A stretch of DNA of 64,000 bases from Saccharolobus caldissimus (GTDB taxonomy: Archaea > Thermoproteota > Thermoprotei_A > Sulfolobales > Sulfolobaceae): positions 2,630,001 through 2,694,000 of the forward strand of contig NZ_AP025226.1 in NCBI RefSeq assembly GCF_020886315.1. Reading direction: 5' to 3'. Below are positions 1-8,619 of the stretch, one piece after another (within the stretch, counting starts at the first letter, position 1; the number at the start of each line of letters is the position of its first letter). The notes below the pieces were generated by a model. The model saw nothing but the letters and a program-made list of their open reading frames with translations. It ran no database searches and was not told where the DNA came from. Position numbers and translations under genes: made by a program.

Positions 1-2
1 TA

Positions 3-1247
3 CAATCAGGTATTTTCAATTTTGTTAATACTACAAATATCAAAATGATTGAGAAGATTAACATATTTAATATTTTGTATGTAGGAATACTTTATGCCAT
101 TCAATATCAGCATATAGGTTATCCTATTTATTTCTTAACATCTGTTCTGTTCCTATTTATAGCTGGCATTAATCATAATAGAAGATATGCATTATTTAAA
201 TCATTATTACTAATATTTTTAATATCAAATTTTATCATTTATTCTGATATTATGATCACGCATATAACATCTAATTATACGGTAAATGGCATATCCATAG
301 AAAATATATTTAATGATCCTTCGTGGTTTAAAAACGTAACAGATATAATTGGTAAAGCAAGATATAATAATGTTCTTATTTTGCCTATTCAAGATGCCTT
401 GTCTGAAACATTTTATTATAATAAAACTATGACCAGTATTGCCGTAAATAATCCTGTAGAAACTAATTATTTTCTTGGGGAAATTCTATCTAGTGTAGCT
501 ACATCTCCACTTATTCGCTGTATACTAAATGTCCCATCTAGCAATGTAACAAATTTCACTAATTATCTGATAATATTGGGAGTTAAATATATAATCCTTG
601 ATATTGCAGCACAGCCAGGACCTGGAGTACCAGCTAGACCTTGGACTAACCTTCCTGGGGTATATCCTTGGAACTTTACTTCATTTATTAGATTTTTAAA
701 TAAAACACCAGATTTAAAATTTGTAGGCCATTACGGCCCCTATTATATTTATAAGATAAGATCGAATGTCCCCCTCGTTTATGCAAGTGATGGAATACCA
801 GTTAACTGGTCTTATAGCCAAATATTTTGGTCTTTTGCTTCTGGGAAAATAAAAGCTTTAAACGCATCAATAATAGATAATATATCTGCTCCTTTAATAT
901 ATAATATTTCTAACGTTAAGATATGGTATCAAATTATCAATAACGATGAAGTTAAAGTAAGTATAGATGCATATACACCTTTTTATTTGATACTAGATCA
1001 AGGATATAGTAATTTATGGCAACTTCAAATTAACGGCAAAATTGATATATATCATTTTAAAGCAAATGGATACGCTAATGCGTGGCTTATGCCAGCCGGT
1101 AATTATACTGCAATAATAATTATTAAAACACATAATTTGCAATACACACTTTATATAGTTTCGATATTAACACCAACTGTATTTTCAATAATGCTTTTAT
1201 TTTATAATAGAAGAAAAATCTTGGAGCTAATAAAAACTAAGAGGTAA
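3..1247 (+). CDS. C-terminal part of a large membrane protein, cut by window edge
   Basis: The reading frame is open to the left edge, and the first ATG (position 45) lies in the middle of continuous coding sequence, so this is the 3' part of a longer gene. The visible part has hydrophobic helices near residues 5-70, a long extracytoplasmic stretch rich in N-x-S/T sequons (about residues 75-370), and a last membrane helix before a basic tail. This layout (multi-span N-terminus, outside C-terminal domain) resembles the YfhO or GT-C type membrane proteins found in glycan loci. The family is inferred, not proven. The gene converges on the next one, and their 3' ends overlap by 11 bp. Confidence 0.6.
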   Translation, partial: QSGIFNFVNTTNIKMIEKINIFNILYVGILYAIQYQHIGYPIYFLTSVLFLFIAGINHNRRYALFKSLLLIFLISNFIIYSDIMITHITSNYTVNGISIENIFNDPSWFKNVTDIIGKARYNNVLILPIQDALSETFYYNKTMTSIAVNNPVETNYFLGEILSSVATSPLIRCILNVPSSNVTNFTNYLIILGVKYIILDIAAQPGPGVPARPWTNLPGVYPWNFTSFIRFLNKTPDLKFVGHYGPYYIYKIRSNVPLVYASDGIPVNWSYSQIFWSFASGKIKALNASIIDNISAPLIYNISNVKIWYQIINNDEVKVSIDAYTPFYLILDQGYSNLWQLQINGKIDIYHFKANGYANAWLMPAGNYTAIIIIKTHNLQYTLYIVSILTPTVFSIMLLFYNRRKILELIKTKR

Positions 1248-2385
1248 CAAAATTTATATAAGAAAGAAAATTAGAAAGTAAATTTTCCCATTCATATTCT
1301 TTAATTTTTTCGCAAGCATTACGTGAAAATTTTTCCCTTAATTCATCATTATGTATGAGCAATTGAATTGCTTCACTTAAAGCGTTGATGTCATCCACAG
1401 GAATTATAATTCCGCAGCAATTTTTTACTATTTCTGAACCTCCAGTATTAGTAGTAACGATAGGTAAACAAGCTGCCATAGCTTCTAATCTAGCTATACT
1501 GAAACCTTCTGTTTTAGATGGCAATACAAATATCTGTGAACTAACATATTCTTCAATAAGTTTTTCTTCACTAATTTTACCTAGAAAATAAATTTTATCT
1601 TTTAAATTTAATTTATTAATTAATTCTAATAATTTATAGTAATAATCTCTATCCTCTATCGGACCCACAATGTGAATCTTCCAATCTTTGATGTTAATTT
1701 TACTTATCGCTAGTATTAACTCATATAAGCCCTTCCTCTCTACTATTCTTGATACTACTAAGATCTTTTTCTCTTTCTTAACACTATTTAATTTTTCTTG
1801 AATTTTTCTAATAAATTCGGAGCTTAATCCATTAGGTAAGACATAAAGTTTTTTTTGTAAAGCATGCTTACCATAACCTTTATAGAACGATAATAAAGTC
1901 TCCTTTGCTTGATAACTTTCTATTATTGCAATATCCGAGGTTATTATTAATAAAAAATAGAATATTTTACTTAAAGAAATATTATACGGTAATTCGTTTA
2001 TTTTTCCATTGAAATCTAATTTTACTATATTTTTATATTTTATGAATTTTTTCAAAAACAATAAGATAAAATTAAGCAATAAGGTATATCTAGAAGAATA
2101 TAAGAAAATCAACTTCGGCTTCTCCTTTATGATCTTTTCTATAATAAATATATATTTTAATATAATGTTTCGATCCATTAATTCATAAATGGAAATATTA
2201 CTAGGAGTATTTTGATCTATATTATATTTATTTATAATATAATGAACTTTAAATCCTAGTTTAGAAAAAGTTAATGGAATTTGAAATGGATCTTTTTCTA
2301 TATGAATATCAATTACATTTCCCCAGAAAATAAAAAAAATTTTACTGCTAACAAATTCATTAGCGTTTTGTTGCAAAATCTTCAT
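1237..2385 (-). CDS. GT4-family glycosyltransferase
   Basis: This 382-residue protein has the GT-B fold pattern of family GT4. It has a C-terminal donor-binding domain starting near VVSRIVERKG, followed by the E-x7-E region EGFSIARLEAMAACLP and then the TGGSEIV loop typical of nucleotide-sugar binding. Such enzymes transfer a sugar from a nucleotide donor onto a growing glycan at the cytoplasmic membrane face. It is surrounded by other glycan genes (membrane protein, FkbM methyltransferase), so a role in N-glycan or exopolysaccharide assembly is likely. Donor and acceptor cannot be read from the sequence. Confidence 0.85.
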   Translation of the reverse strand: MKILQQNANEFVSSKIFFIFWGNVIDIHIEKDPFQIPLTFSKLGFKVHYIINKYNIDQNTPSNISIYELMDRNIILKYIFIIEKIIKEKPKLIFLYSSRYTLLLNFILLFLKKFIKYKNIVKLDFNGKINELPYNISLSKIFYFLLIITSDIAIIESYQAKETLLSFYKGYGKHALQKKLYVLPNGLSSEFIRKIQEKLNSVKKEKKILVVSRIVERKGLYELILAISKINIKDWKIHIVGPIEDRDYYYKLLELINKLNLKDKIYFLGKISEEKLIEEYVSSQIFVLPSKTEGFSIARLEAMAACLPIVTTNTGGSEIVKNCCGIIIPVDDINALSEAIQLLIHNDELREKFSRNACEKIKEYEWENLLSNFLSYINFVTS

Positions 2386-2603
2386 GTAACTCTCTTACTA
2401 TTCTCCTTAACTTAAACTTAAAATTTTTATACCTTAATAAGTATGGTATTATAATAGTTTCTCTCAAAATTATTTTAGTTAATATAATATGAAATATAAT
2501 TGAATTTATTAAGAATTCCTTTCATAATTTTTAACTGGATTACCTTATGCAAACAGACATATTTAAATATATCTACATGATAACATATGCTATCTAAGGC
2601 TGA

Positions 2604-3503
2604 TCATTTAAATGCATATAAAAACCCTATTTCAAGGTTCTTGTATCGTTTAGGTTTTGTATATTCTACTCTAAATCCCTTTTCTATAAGATAATCAGAC
2701 AGTTTATAGGGTCCATAATGATATTCGCATGCTATCTGATCTATTTTCCTAAAACTAACATCGTCTAAACCAAAAATAGCATCATACTCGCAACCTTCAC
2801 AATCAATCTTAAGGATGATATTTTCTAAATTATATTCCTTAATTAGAGATCTAAGACTTTTTACGCGAATCTCACTTCCATTTTTCGAGTTTTTGAAATT
2901 ATCTATAGAAGCATCTGTATCTACATCTATATTTGGTATTTTTATTATGTCTTTTTCCTTACCAATTGCTATATTTAAAGGTATAATGTTACCAATATTA
3001 TTAAAACTGATATTTTTAGTTAGATACTCAAATAATTTGGGCATAGGTTCTATAGCAAAAACTACATTAGCTCCGTGTATAGCAAAATATATAGCTGTAT
3101 CTCCTATATTTGCTCCAACATCTATAACAATTTTATTTTTAAAATTCAGTTTTTTATATTCAAAGTCCATAAATTCATTATACACATGGCCATTGGCTAG
3201 AAAGCCGTAAAATCTTAAACGTCGACCATTAAATGTGAATTCCATATAATTGTCCTTAATGTTAAACAATGGATTAGCATCGGGTAAAAAACTTGAACTG
3301 AGCGCTATAGCGTAATTTTTAACATATAAACTAGGCCATATAAATTTCTCATTAGAACGAGTTACTACTTCTATCTCTTTTTTATTACGAAGAAGATCAA
3401 ATGCTATAGTTACATAATTCTTATAAGCTTTTCTAAGCTGCAAAAACCAAGTTAAATATACTTTTAGTTTTAAAAGTGGAGTATAGAGAGTATCTTTAAG
3501 CAT
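2604..3503 (-). CDS. FkbM-family SAM-dependent methyltransferase
   Basis: The 299-residue protein carries the class I methyltransferase motif I VIDVGANIGDTAIYFA, followed by the acidic motif II FAIEPMP, and later KIDCEGCEYD, the standard FkbM layout. The first 100 residues are a family-variable N-terminal extension. FkbM enzymes often O-methylate sugars. Here the context of glycosyltransferases suggests glycan decoration. The start codon lies only about 45 bp from the end of the neighbouring insertion sequence, so its promoter may have been altered by that insertion. Confidence 0.85.
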   Translation of the reverse strand: MLKDTLYTPLLKLKVYLTWFLQLRKAYKNYVTIAFDLLRNKKEIEVVTRSNEKFIWPSLYVKNYAIALSSSFLPDANPLFNIKDNYMEFTFNGRRLRFYGFLANGHVYNEFMDFEYKKLNFKNKIVIDVGANIGDTAIYFAIHGANVVFAIEPMPKLFEYLTKNISFNNIGNIIPLNIAIGKEKDIIKIPNIDVDTDASIDNFKNSKNGSEIRVKSLRSLIKEYNLENIILKIDCEGCEYDAIFGLDDVSFRKIDQIACEYHYGPYKLSDYLIEKGFRVEYTKPKRYKNLEIGFLYAFK

Positions 3504-3650
3504 TTCAACAAGCTTACATGATCACTAGCTTAAATTTTTTCTTTAAGAACTTCAGTATGGGAATCTCTTTTTTCGCGTAAAAAATGAGATGAACGAAATA
3601 CAAAAAAAAGACTAGCAAACACTAATTTTTTGAGAAAAGTTTGTATATTA

Positions 3651-3731
3651 GAGGGCGGACCTTAACATATGAAGGGGAGTAAAGACAAAGGGACGAAGTC
3701 CTACAATAGGGACTTCGTCCGGTCCGCCCTC
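3651..3731 (+). promoter_or_regulatory. Long hairpin enclosing the transposase start codon
   Basis: gagggcggacc (3651-3661) pairs perfectly with ggtccgccctc (3721-3731). Inside it, ggacgaagtcc (3691-3701) pairs with ggacttcgtcc (3710-3720). The ATG at 3669 sits within the outer stem-loop. The second copy of this element has the same outer stem at 60881-60961. A structure like this could limit translation from transcripts that read in from outside, as known for some bacterial insertion sequences. That function is inferred. Confidence 0.6.
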
Positions 3732-4422
3732 AAACTAATCTACACCTTTCTAACTAATATACTTTTCCCCGAAGAACTCCTCAAAGCCTTACTCAAGGCA
3801 AGGGGAACTTACTTGAGTAGGCCTGGGAATGAGGGGGAGGAGAGCATTAAAGCTCTTGAACAATATTAATGTTGATGATGTTAGAAGGGCATTAAGGGAG
3901 ATGGGTAAGAGGGTTTTGAGGGGGGTTAGGGATAGGAGGGTTGCTATTGACCTCCATTCCGAACCACAGTATCATAGGGATAAGAGTTTGTTGAGTAGGA
4001 TTAAGCCTAATGGGGGGACCTCTTGGGGTCTCGTTCAAATTGCAATTTTCCTCTTGATTAAGGGTGTTTTCCTTGATGTTTTGCCTATAACTGTGAAGAA
4101 TGTTGCTGAGGATTTTAAGATGGTTATGCAAGTTGTTTTGGAGGAGTTGGACAAGTTTGATCTTAGGCTTGTTTATGCTGATAGGGAGTTTGCTGTGAAT
4201 GAGGTTATCAAGTTTCTCTTGGATTATGGTTTGGATTTTGTTATTGCTGCTAGGTATCAAATGTATAGGAAGTATGTGGATAAGTTGGAGGATGTTGATA
4301 TTACTTATTGTGGTGTTAGGTATACTGGTTTTCTTTGTGTTAGGCATGCTAGTGGTGCTTATCTTGTTATTTTAAGGAAGAAGGAGGGTGGGGAGGATAT
4401 GATTATAGCTTTTCTTGTTAGG
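3669..4422 (+). pseudogene. ISH3-like DDE transposase, N-terminal and central part
   Basis: The reading frame starts at ATG 3669, shifts by one base near 3840-3870 relative to the homologue at 59886-60943, then continues to the insertion point. Recognisable parts are the basic N-terminus with RARGTYLSRPGNEG, the first catalytic aspartate in VAIDLHSEP, and the second in YADREFAVNEV. The third catalytic residue lies in the separated C-terminal part at 7136. It is inactivated both by the frameshift and by the nested IS110 insertion. Confidence 0.8.
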
Positions 4423-4476
4423 GCGTTCAGTAATAAACCTTTCGGTCATATTTCAAGCATAGTATTAGCTAAGATT

Positions 4477-4505
4477 GCCACGTGGGTCCTTTCAACCCAC
4501 GTGGC
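4477..4505 (-). other. Perfect hairpin in right end of IS110 type A
   Basis: gccacgtgggt (4477-4487) and acccacgtggc (4495-4505) form an 11-bp perfect stem with a 7-nt loop, 23 bp beyond the transposase stop codon. It may end transcription of the transposase or mark the right end of the element. Confidence 0.5.
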
Positions 4506-4527
4506 GATTCGGGGGAGGGAACTTCAA

Positions 4528-5508
4528 TCACTTTGGCTCATAAGGCCTATTATTATACCAAACACTCCAAACAATCCTTGCCAACTTCCTAGCCAAGGCA
4601 GTGTATAACTTCTTACCTTGAAGCCTATCCCTATGAGACTCGTAAAACTTCAGCAAAGTAGGGTTCTTAGAGTAATTCATCTCAGCCAAGAAGTAAAACA
4701 AACTACGCAAGTACTTATTACCCCTCTTAGAAATACCCTTACTTATCACAGCTTTTCCACTCCTTTCCACAACTGGATCAAGACCACAATAAGCAACAAA
4801 TGATTCTGGCCTAGGAAAGCGCTTAATATCACCAACAATACCAATAATAATACCAGCTGCAAGCCTCCCAACACCCGGTATTGTCAATAAAACGTGATCT
4901 TGAGGAACTTGTTCCTCAATCATCCTCCTAACCTCCTTCAACCTCTCTTGGATCTCAAGAAGGTTTTTAGCCAAGATTTTGATCTCCTCAAGTACTAAGG
5001 GAGTATATTCTAGGTTGTAGAGCTCTTCTTGTGTAAAATCTCCTTTCGCAAGTTTTTCCAACCTCTCCTTGTTTAACTTATCATTATCACTTACTAGGAA
5101 TAGTGCCCTCTTTAGCCTATTCTTGTACTTTACCTCTATGTCCTTTAGGAAGAGGTAGAGTGTTACCAATTCCCTCAAGGGGTTATACTCGTACTCCTTA
5201 GCCTTATTAACCATGTTTTCTAATTTTTCAGCGTCGTAAAAATCTGTTTTCTTTCCCCTAAACTCCTTCTCCCTCGATAGTATGTTGGGGCTTACTTGTA
5301 GAACTTTTATTCCTCTCTCTTTGAAGTATTGGCAAGGCCTTATTGCGTATACTCCAGTGGGCTCTAAAACTATTGCGCAAGGTTTCATCTTGAGGATTTC
5401 TTCATAACCCTTCTTATTATTCTCGTATTTTCTCACCCTCCCCCTACTAGTTATTAAATAATCTTTTGATATATCTATTCCTATTACCCCTACCTCTTTA
5501 TCACACCT
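4528..5508 (-). pseudogene. IS110-family transposase (type A), 5' end cut by IS110 type B
   Basis: Downstream of GTG 5436 there are 302 codons. The frame is open further upstream and reads GVIGIDISKDYL, the N-terminal DEDD motif of IS110 recombinases, so the caller-style start at 5436 is too late. The C-terminal part has TIPGVGRLAAGIIIG and a Ser-type domain around YCGLDPVVERSGK. No ATG, GTG or TTG is found in frame upstream, even after the type B insertion is removed (junction 5510/6989). The gene therefore uses an unusual start or was already damaged. A ribosome-binding-like ggaggtg lies just before the GIDIS region. Confidence 0.75.
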
Positions 5509-5600
5509 CCTCCTACGGGGAATCCACGCAAAACAAGAGAACGAATAAAATTAAGTATTACAAGAGAAAATCAAATAAGCAAGGAAGGAGAGAAACAACA

Positions 5601-5725
5601 TAAGCCCAGTCACACCGAGGGGATAAAAACCCCATCATATAGGCTGGCTGTGAAGCCCCTAGAACGATCTAACAAGAGGGGACAAAACCCCGAGTAGGAG
5701 GTTGTAACCAAATACTCTAGGGGCT
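5601..5725 (+). ncRNA. Candidate IS110 bridge RNA, type B copy 1
   Basis: The segment folds into two successive internal-loop hairpins. The first has stem aagcc/ggct, left arm with tcacacc (5610-5616), a gggg/cccc hairpin (5618-5633) and right arm catatag (5636-5642). Left arm tcacacc equals the left flank of the insertion (5501-5507), and catatag is the exact complement of core plus right flank ctatatg (6987-6993). The second is a long stem agcccctaga/tctaggggct holding gtaggagg (5693-5700), complementary to the left terminus cctcctac (5509-5516). This is the layout of the IS621 bridge RNA, with target guides then donor guides. RNA expression is inferred. Confidence 0.7.
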
Positions 5726-5965
5726 GAATGTAGTTAACACTATGCAAAGAAAACAAGGTATTATGATGACAAAAAATATCTTGAGAAACGAACAATATTC
5801 AACCATGGAATTAAAGGTTATCAACAGGGCCTTCGCAATTCTCAAAGCAAACTAACAGCAGCAAAGGGAGAACTGGTAGTAAATCAAGACAAATCAACAG
5901 TATACGTCAAGGAGATAAGGGAATTCAATTACGACAACGAGGGAATAGAAGAGTTAATCAAATTC

Positions 5966-6958
5966 TTGGGAGAATATAAGGAGGGAATAATAGAGGCAAC
6001 GGGAATATACTACTTCCACCTACACGAAAGACTAACGGAAAAGGGATACAAGGTAACAGTAATAAACCCACTACACCTAACAGAAATGCTAGGGAAGAAG
6101 ACTGACAAACTTGACGCACAAAGGTTATTAGTAGCACACATGACTGGCGTAATCAAGGGATCATACATACCGACGGGAGAAATAAAAGAACTGAGAGAAC
6201 TAACTAGATATAGGGAAAGCCTAGTAGAGAAGATAACACAAGTAAAGAACGAGATAAGGAAAATATTAGAAATCGCGGGATATAAGATACAACCATTCGA
6301 CAAGAAGGGAAGACAATTACTGGAGAAACTAGCTAAGGGGGAGGGGCTAAATAAGGAAGAGAAGGACGAGTTGAAGGAGAGGTTGGGGAGAAACTTGAAT
6401 GATGCGGAAAAACTAGCGTTGAAACAATTAGTTGAACTGTTAAAAAGCTTGGAGAACATGGTTAAGGAGGTTGAGGATATGATAATTTCCAAGATTCCTC
6501 AACCTGTGATTGAGTTATCCAAGATTCCTGGGGTTGGTTTGATTAGTGCTGCAACCATTTACGCTGAGTTTGGTGATGTTTCCCGTTTTTCCAGTTCTAA
6601 GGCTGCTAGGGCTTACGCTGGCTTTGCTCCTAAAACTAAGCAGAGTGGTGATAGTGAGTCTCACTCTGGTATGATTAGGGGTAATAAGTATTTGCGTAGG
6701 ATTCTCTACTTGATTGCTAGGGTTGCTAGGAATCTTGAGCCTTTTAACGGGTATTATGAGAGGCTTATTACTAGGGGTAAGAGTGCTACTCAAGCTACTT
6801 GTGCTCTTGCCGGAAAACTTGCCAGTATTTGTTATCACGTTATAAAGGATGGTGTTTACAAGGGCGTTGTTAAGAAGAGTTTTAGAGTACCTAGGGGTAA
6901 GGAAGTTAACGTTAAGGACTTCAACGTGGGAGACGCACTGGACTCGTTATCCCCGTAG
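5966..6958 (+). CDS. IS110-family transposase, type B copy 1
   Basis: From TTG 5966 there are 330 residues, but the frame is open back to about 5736 and reads as IS110 (FNYDNEGIEELIKFLGEYKEG), so the protein probably starts upstream. Visible IS110 marks are IEATGIYYF, GKKTDKLDAQRL and the C-terminal IPGVGLISAATIYAE and YAGFAPKTKQSGDSESHSG segments. The first DEDD aspartate is not recognised in the upstream frame, and no standard start is present there. A frameshift near 5845 would link it to ATG 5803. Since both type B copies share this arrangement, it may be functional. Confidence 0.8.
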   Translation: MGEYKEGIIEATGIYYFHLHERLTEKGYKVTVINPLHLTEMLGKKTDKLDAQRLLVAHMTGVIKGSYIPTGEIKELRELTRYRESLVEKITQVKNEIRKILEIAGYKIQPFDKKGRQLLEKLAKGEGLNKEEKDELKERLGRNLNDAEKLALKQLVELLKSLENMVKEVEDMIISKIPQPVIELSKIPGVGLISAATIYAEFGDVSRFSSSKAARAYAGFAPKTKQSGDSESHSGMIRGNKYLRRILYLIARVARNLEPFNGYYERLITRGKSATQATCALAGKLASICYHVIKDGVYKGVVKKSFRVPRGKEVNVKDFNVGDALDSLSP

Positions 6959-6988
6959 GTTTGTTAGAGGCGCTAGCATGTGGTGCCT

Positions 6989-7132
6989 ATATGCGTGGAT
7001 TTTTCCACAATGTTCAGTCCGACGGTAGGGGTTTGTCACGCCCCAACCCGAAGACTTTGCTTCAGTTGAGGTTTCGACCATGTTTCCCCAGCCGAGGAGA
7101 GTATTACTCTCCCCGACTAATAAAACCTATAT
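6989..7132 (-). ncRNA. Candidate IS110 bridge RNA, type A (3' end cut)
   Basis: Reading the minus strand from 7132, there is a 5' hairpin (ggagagta/tactctcc, 7096-7113). Then comes a loop with left arm aacctca (7067-7073), hairpin gaag-caaagt-cttc (7050-7063) and right arm with gttgg (7043-7047). A second loop follows with actgaac (7012-7018), hairpin gtgga/tccac and catatag at the type B junction. aacctca equals the left flank of this insertion. gttgg pairs with the ctaac of core plus right flank (one G-T pair). actgaac equals the element's right end (4425-4431). atatag complements the left end ctatat. All four guides expected of a bridge RNA are therefore present. Confidence 0.7.
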
Positions 7133-7135
7133 AGG

Positions 7136-7435
7136 GTGAGGTTGATGTTAGGACTGCTGTTGTTTTGGCTGAGGGAGAGGTGGGGTGTTGAGAATGCTTT
7201 TCGTTCTCTTGAGGAGTTTAGGGTTAGGACTAGGACTTGTGATGTTAGGAAGGAGTTGGTTCTTATCCTCCTTTGCTATTTTCTTTTGAATGTTTTGGTT
7301 CGTTCTTGGAGGAGGGTGAGGTTGTGGGAGTTTTCTCAAGCTATTGTTGATTTTCTAGTCCTCAAGGAGATGAGGGGAGTTGTTGCACAAGGTTTACCTC
7401 AAGTTGGGGAGTTGTTTTTCGTGAACTTCAGCTAA
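7136..7435 (+). pseudogene. ISH3-like transposase, C-terminal part
   Basis: This is the continuation of the transposase at 3669-4422 after the nested IS110 stack. Joined at the AGG codon 4420-4422 it reads LVRVRLML in frame. It contains the third catalytic residue region WLRERWGVENAFRSLEE and is a close homologue of the fragment at 59886-60188. Confidence 0.8.
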
Positions 7436-7619
7436 CTCTATGTACTCCTTTTTAACCACGTGAAATTAATTTAATATTTCCTGTTTTTATAATAAAAATA
7501 TATTTAATTATACTTGGTATCATAAAATATATGTGGTTTTATTTGAATGATACTGGTTTTATTCAATTTTGATTAATGTTATTATTTATCTCAGAAAAAA
7601 GAGATTCCCATACTGACGT

Positions 7620-7905
7620 TAATGATACTGCGGAGGAAATAATAACCGCGTGGGAGAATCGTTGGGATATTGAGGTTTTGATTAGGGAGCTCAAAGCCTT
7701 GGGATTGGAGAAAGGTTCTTTCCTCACTTGGGTTAGGAATAAGGGGTTTATAACCCTTAAGGCCCTCTCCCTGCTCTTGGTACTCTTGTTTAAGTATTCC
7801 CTTGGTTTGTATTTGGGTGCCAAAAGGATAGCAAGGGTGATAAAAATTGTTTATCAATCCTTTGATAATATTAAGAAACTTTTTAAGAGAAGGAAAAAGA
7901 CGTAA
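7620..7905 (+). pseudogene. C-terminal remnant of an ISC1217-like transposase
   Basis: Right after the ISH3-like end, the frame reads DTAEEIITAWENRWDIEVLI, which aligns with EEEIEATWKIRWEIEKLHRD of the transposase remnant at 59372-59656. Only about 95 C-terminal residues remain, containing the glutamate of the ENRWDIE motif and a hydrophobic, basic tail. The N-terminal part is not found elsewhere in the window. Family assignment is tentative. Confidence 0.6.
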
Positions 7906-8007
7906 AATGCTAAACGTAAATTATTTAAGTTTATACATAAGTACTATTTTATACAATTTTTATTTTCGCTTCTACAAGCTTTATTTCCAGCCTATTGGGA
8001 AAATAAC

Positions 8008-8598
8008 ATGGAAAATGTTATAGCAAGGGAGGTTAATGAGCTTTGTAAAAAGAATAGTGAATTGGATAAAATTTACTCCAAAGCTCAGAACCTTAGAATA
8101 GCTTATACCAACTTAACTTGGAGCTTTGCCCCCATAATAATCTTTTCTACATTATCTTCCTTTTATTTCGCTATAGAATATATACATAAGTTTATTATTA
8201 TATCTGCAGTAGCTATAATTCTAGCAATATTCTCTTACATTATGCTAATGAACTTAGCTAAATACGTATACTATTCTGAAGAAAACAGATTATTAATGAA
8301 GGCAATAGAGGAAATATGCTGGGACTTTAGAGAGCATGAAAGAATAAGGGAAGCTTATCCTTATTATGTGAGGGCAAGACTAAGAGGTAGAGTAATCCAT
8401 ATTTTCTTCAGAATTTATAATTTCTTTCTTCTAGCACTTCCAGATTTGTTTAATAACCCAGAAGTGCTGAAGATGTGCTCGCAATTCGTTTTTCATACAA
8501 CATATCTAAGCCCAGAAATTATTTATGCTTTAGATTTCATCGTATATATTATTATGATATTCAGTATTGCAATATACTACTTTACTAAGAGAGCTTAA
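8008..8598 (+). CDS. Multi-pass membrane protein, unknown function
   Basis: A 196-residue protein with an N-terminal soluble helix (residues 1-28), two adjacent membrane helices (about 34-54 and 58-80), a charged central segment with many Arg/Glu, and two more hydrophobic segments near residues 130-145 and 175-193. The 2-TM hairpin with charged flanks resembles SLATT-type proteins, but no diagnostic motif is visible. It lies alone between transposon debris and the rml operon, with its own AT-rich upstream region. Confidence 0.6.
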   Translation: MENVIAREVNELCKKNSELDKIYSKAQNLRIAYTNLTWSFAPIIIFSTLSSFYFAIEYIHKFIIISAVAIILAIFSYIMLMNLAKYVYYSEENRLLMKAIEEICWDFREHERIREAYPYYVRARLRGRVIHIFFRIYNFFLLALPDLFNNPEVLKMCSQFVFHTTYLSPEIIYALDFIVYIIMIFSIAIYYFTKRA

Positions 8599-8619
8599 TA
8601 GCTAGTAAAAAATCATATA

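Larger units (their letters stand above)
5510..6988 (+). mobile_element. IS110 element, type B, copy 1
   Basis: Copy 1 of an IS110-type element of about 1.48 kb, bounded by CT at 5510-5511 and 6987-6988. It is nearly identical to the inverted copy at 15907-17379, including a 0.4-kb non-coding left end and the right end with ggcgctagcatgtggtgcct. It inserted into the 5' region of the type A element. The two copies differ mainly in the loop arms of the left-end RNA (5607-5642) and by two codons in the transposase. Confidence 0.85.
4420..7134 (-). mobile_element. IS110 element, type A, itself interrupted by IS110 type B
   Basis: The element sits between two AG dinucleotides (CT on its own strand) at 4420-4421 and 7133-7134 inside the ISH3-like transposase. 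There are no terminal inverted repeats, as usual for IS110. Without the type B insertion it measures about 1.24 kb. On the minus strand the order is non-coding left end (7132 down to 6989), transposase, then a short right end (4527-4422). The pre-insertion target is rebuilt exactly and in frame (LVRVRLML). Confidence 0.85.
3549..7619 (+). mobile_element. ISH3-like insertion sequence, interrupted by nested IS110 elements
   Basis: The terminal inverted repeats are cagtatgggaatctc at 3553 and its complement ending near 7617, the same ends as the element at 59701-61063. The left 130 bp up to the transposase start match that copy closely. The element is split at 4420 by a 2.7-kb insertion. Removing 4423-7135 restores the transposase frame. 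The left flank is the fkbM upstream region and the right flank is a different transposase remnant. No target duplication is visible, so the two halves may come from a rearranged copy. Confidence 0.8.

Noticed and set aside
5660-5690. Left donor guide in the type B bridge RNA
   Set aside because: The arm ctaacaag does not match the bases before the right CT core (gtggtgc). It complements ttgttag 20 bp further in, so the assignment is uncertain and only the right donor guide was used.
6010-6492. 160-residue minus-strand frame inside the IS110 transposase (also at 16397-16879)
   Set aside because: Antisense of the transposase with serine/phenylalanine bias. Kept in both copies only because the copies are identical.
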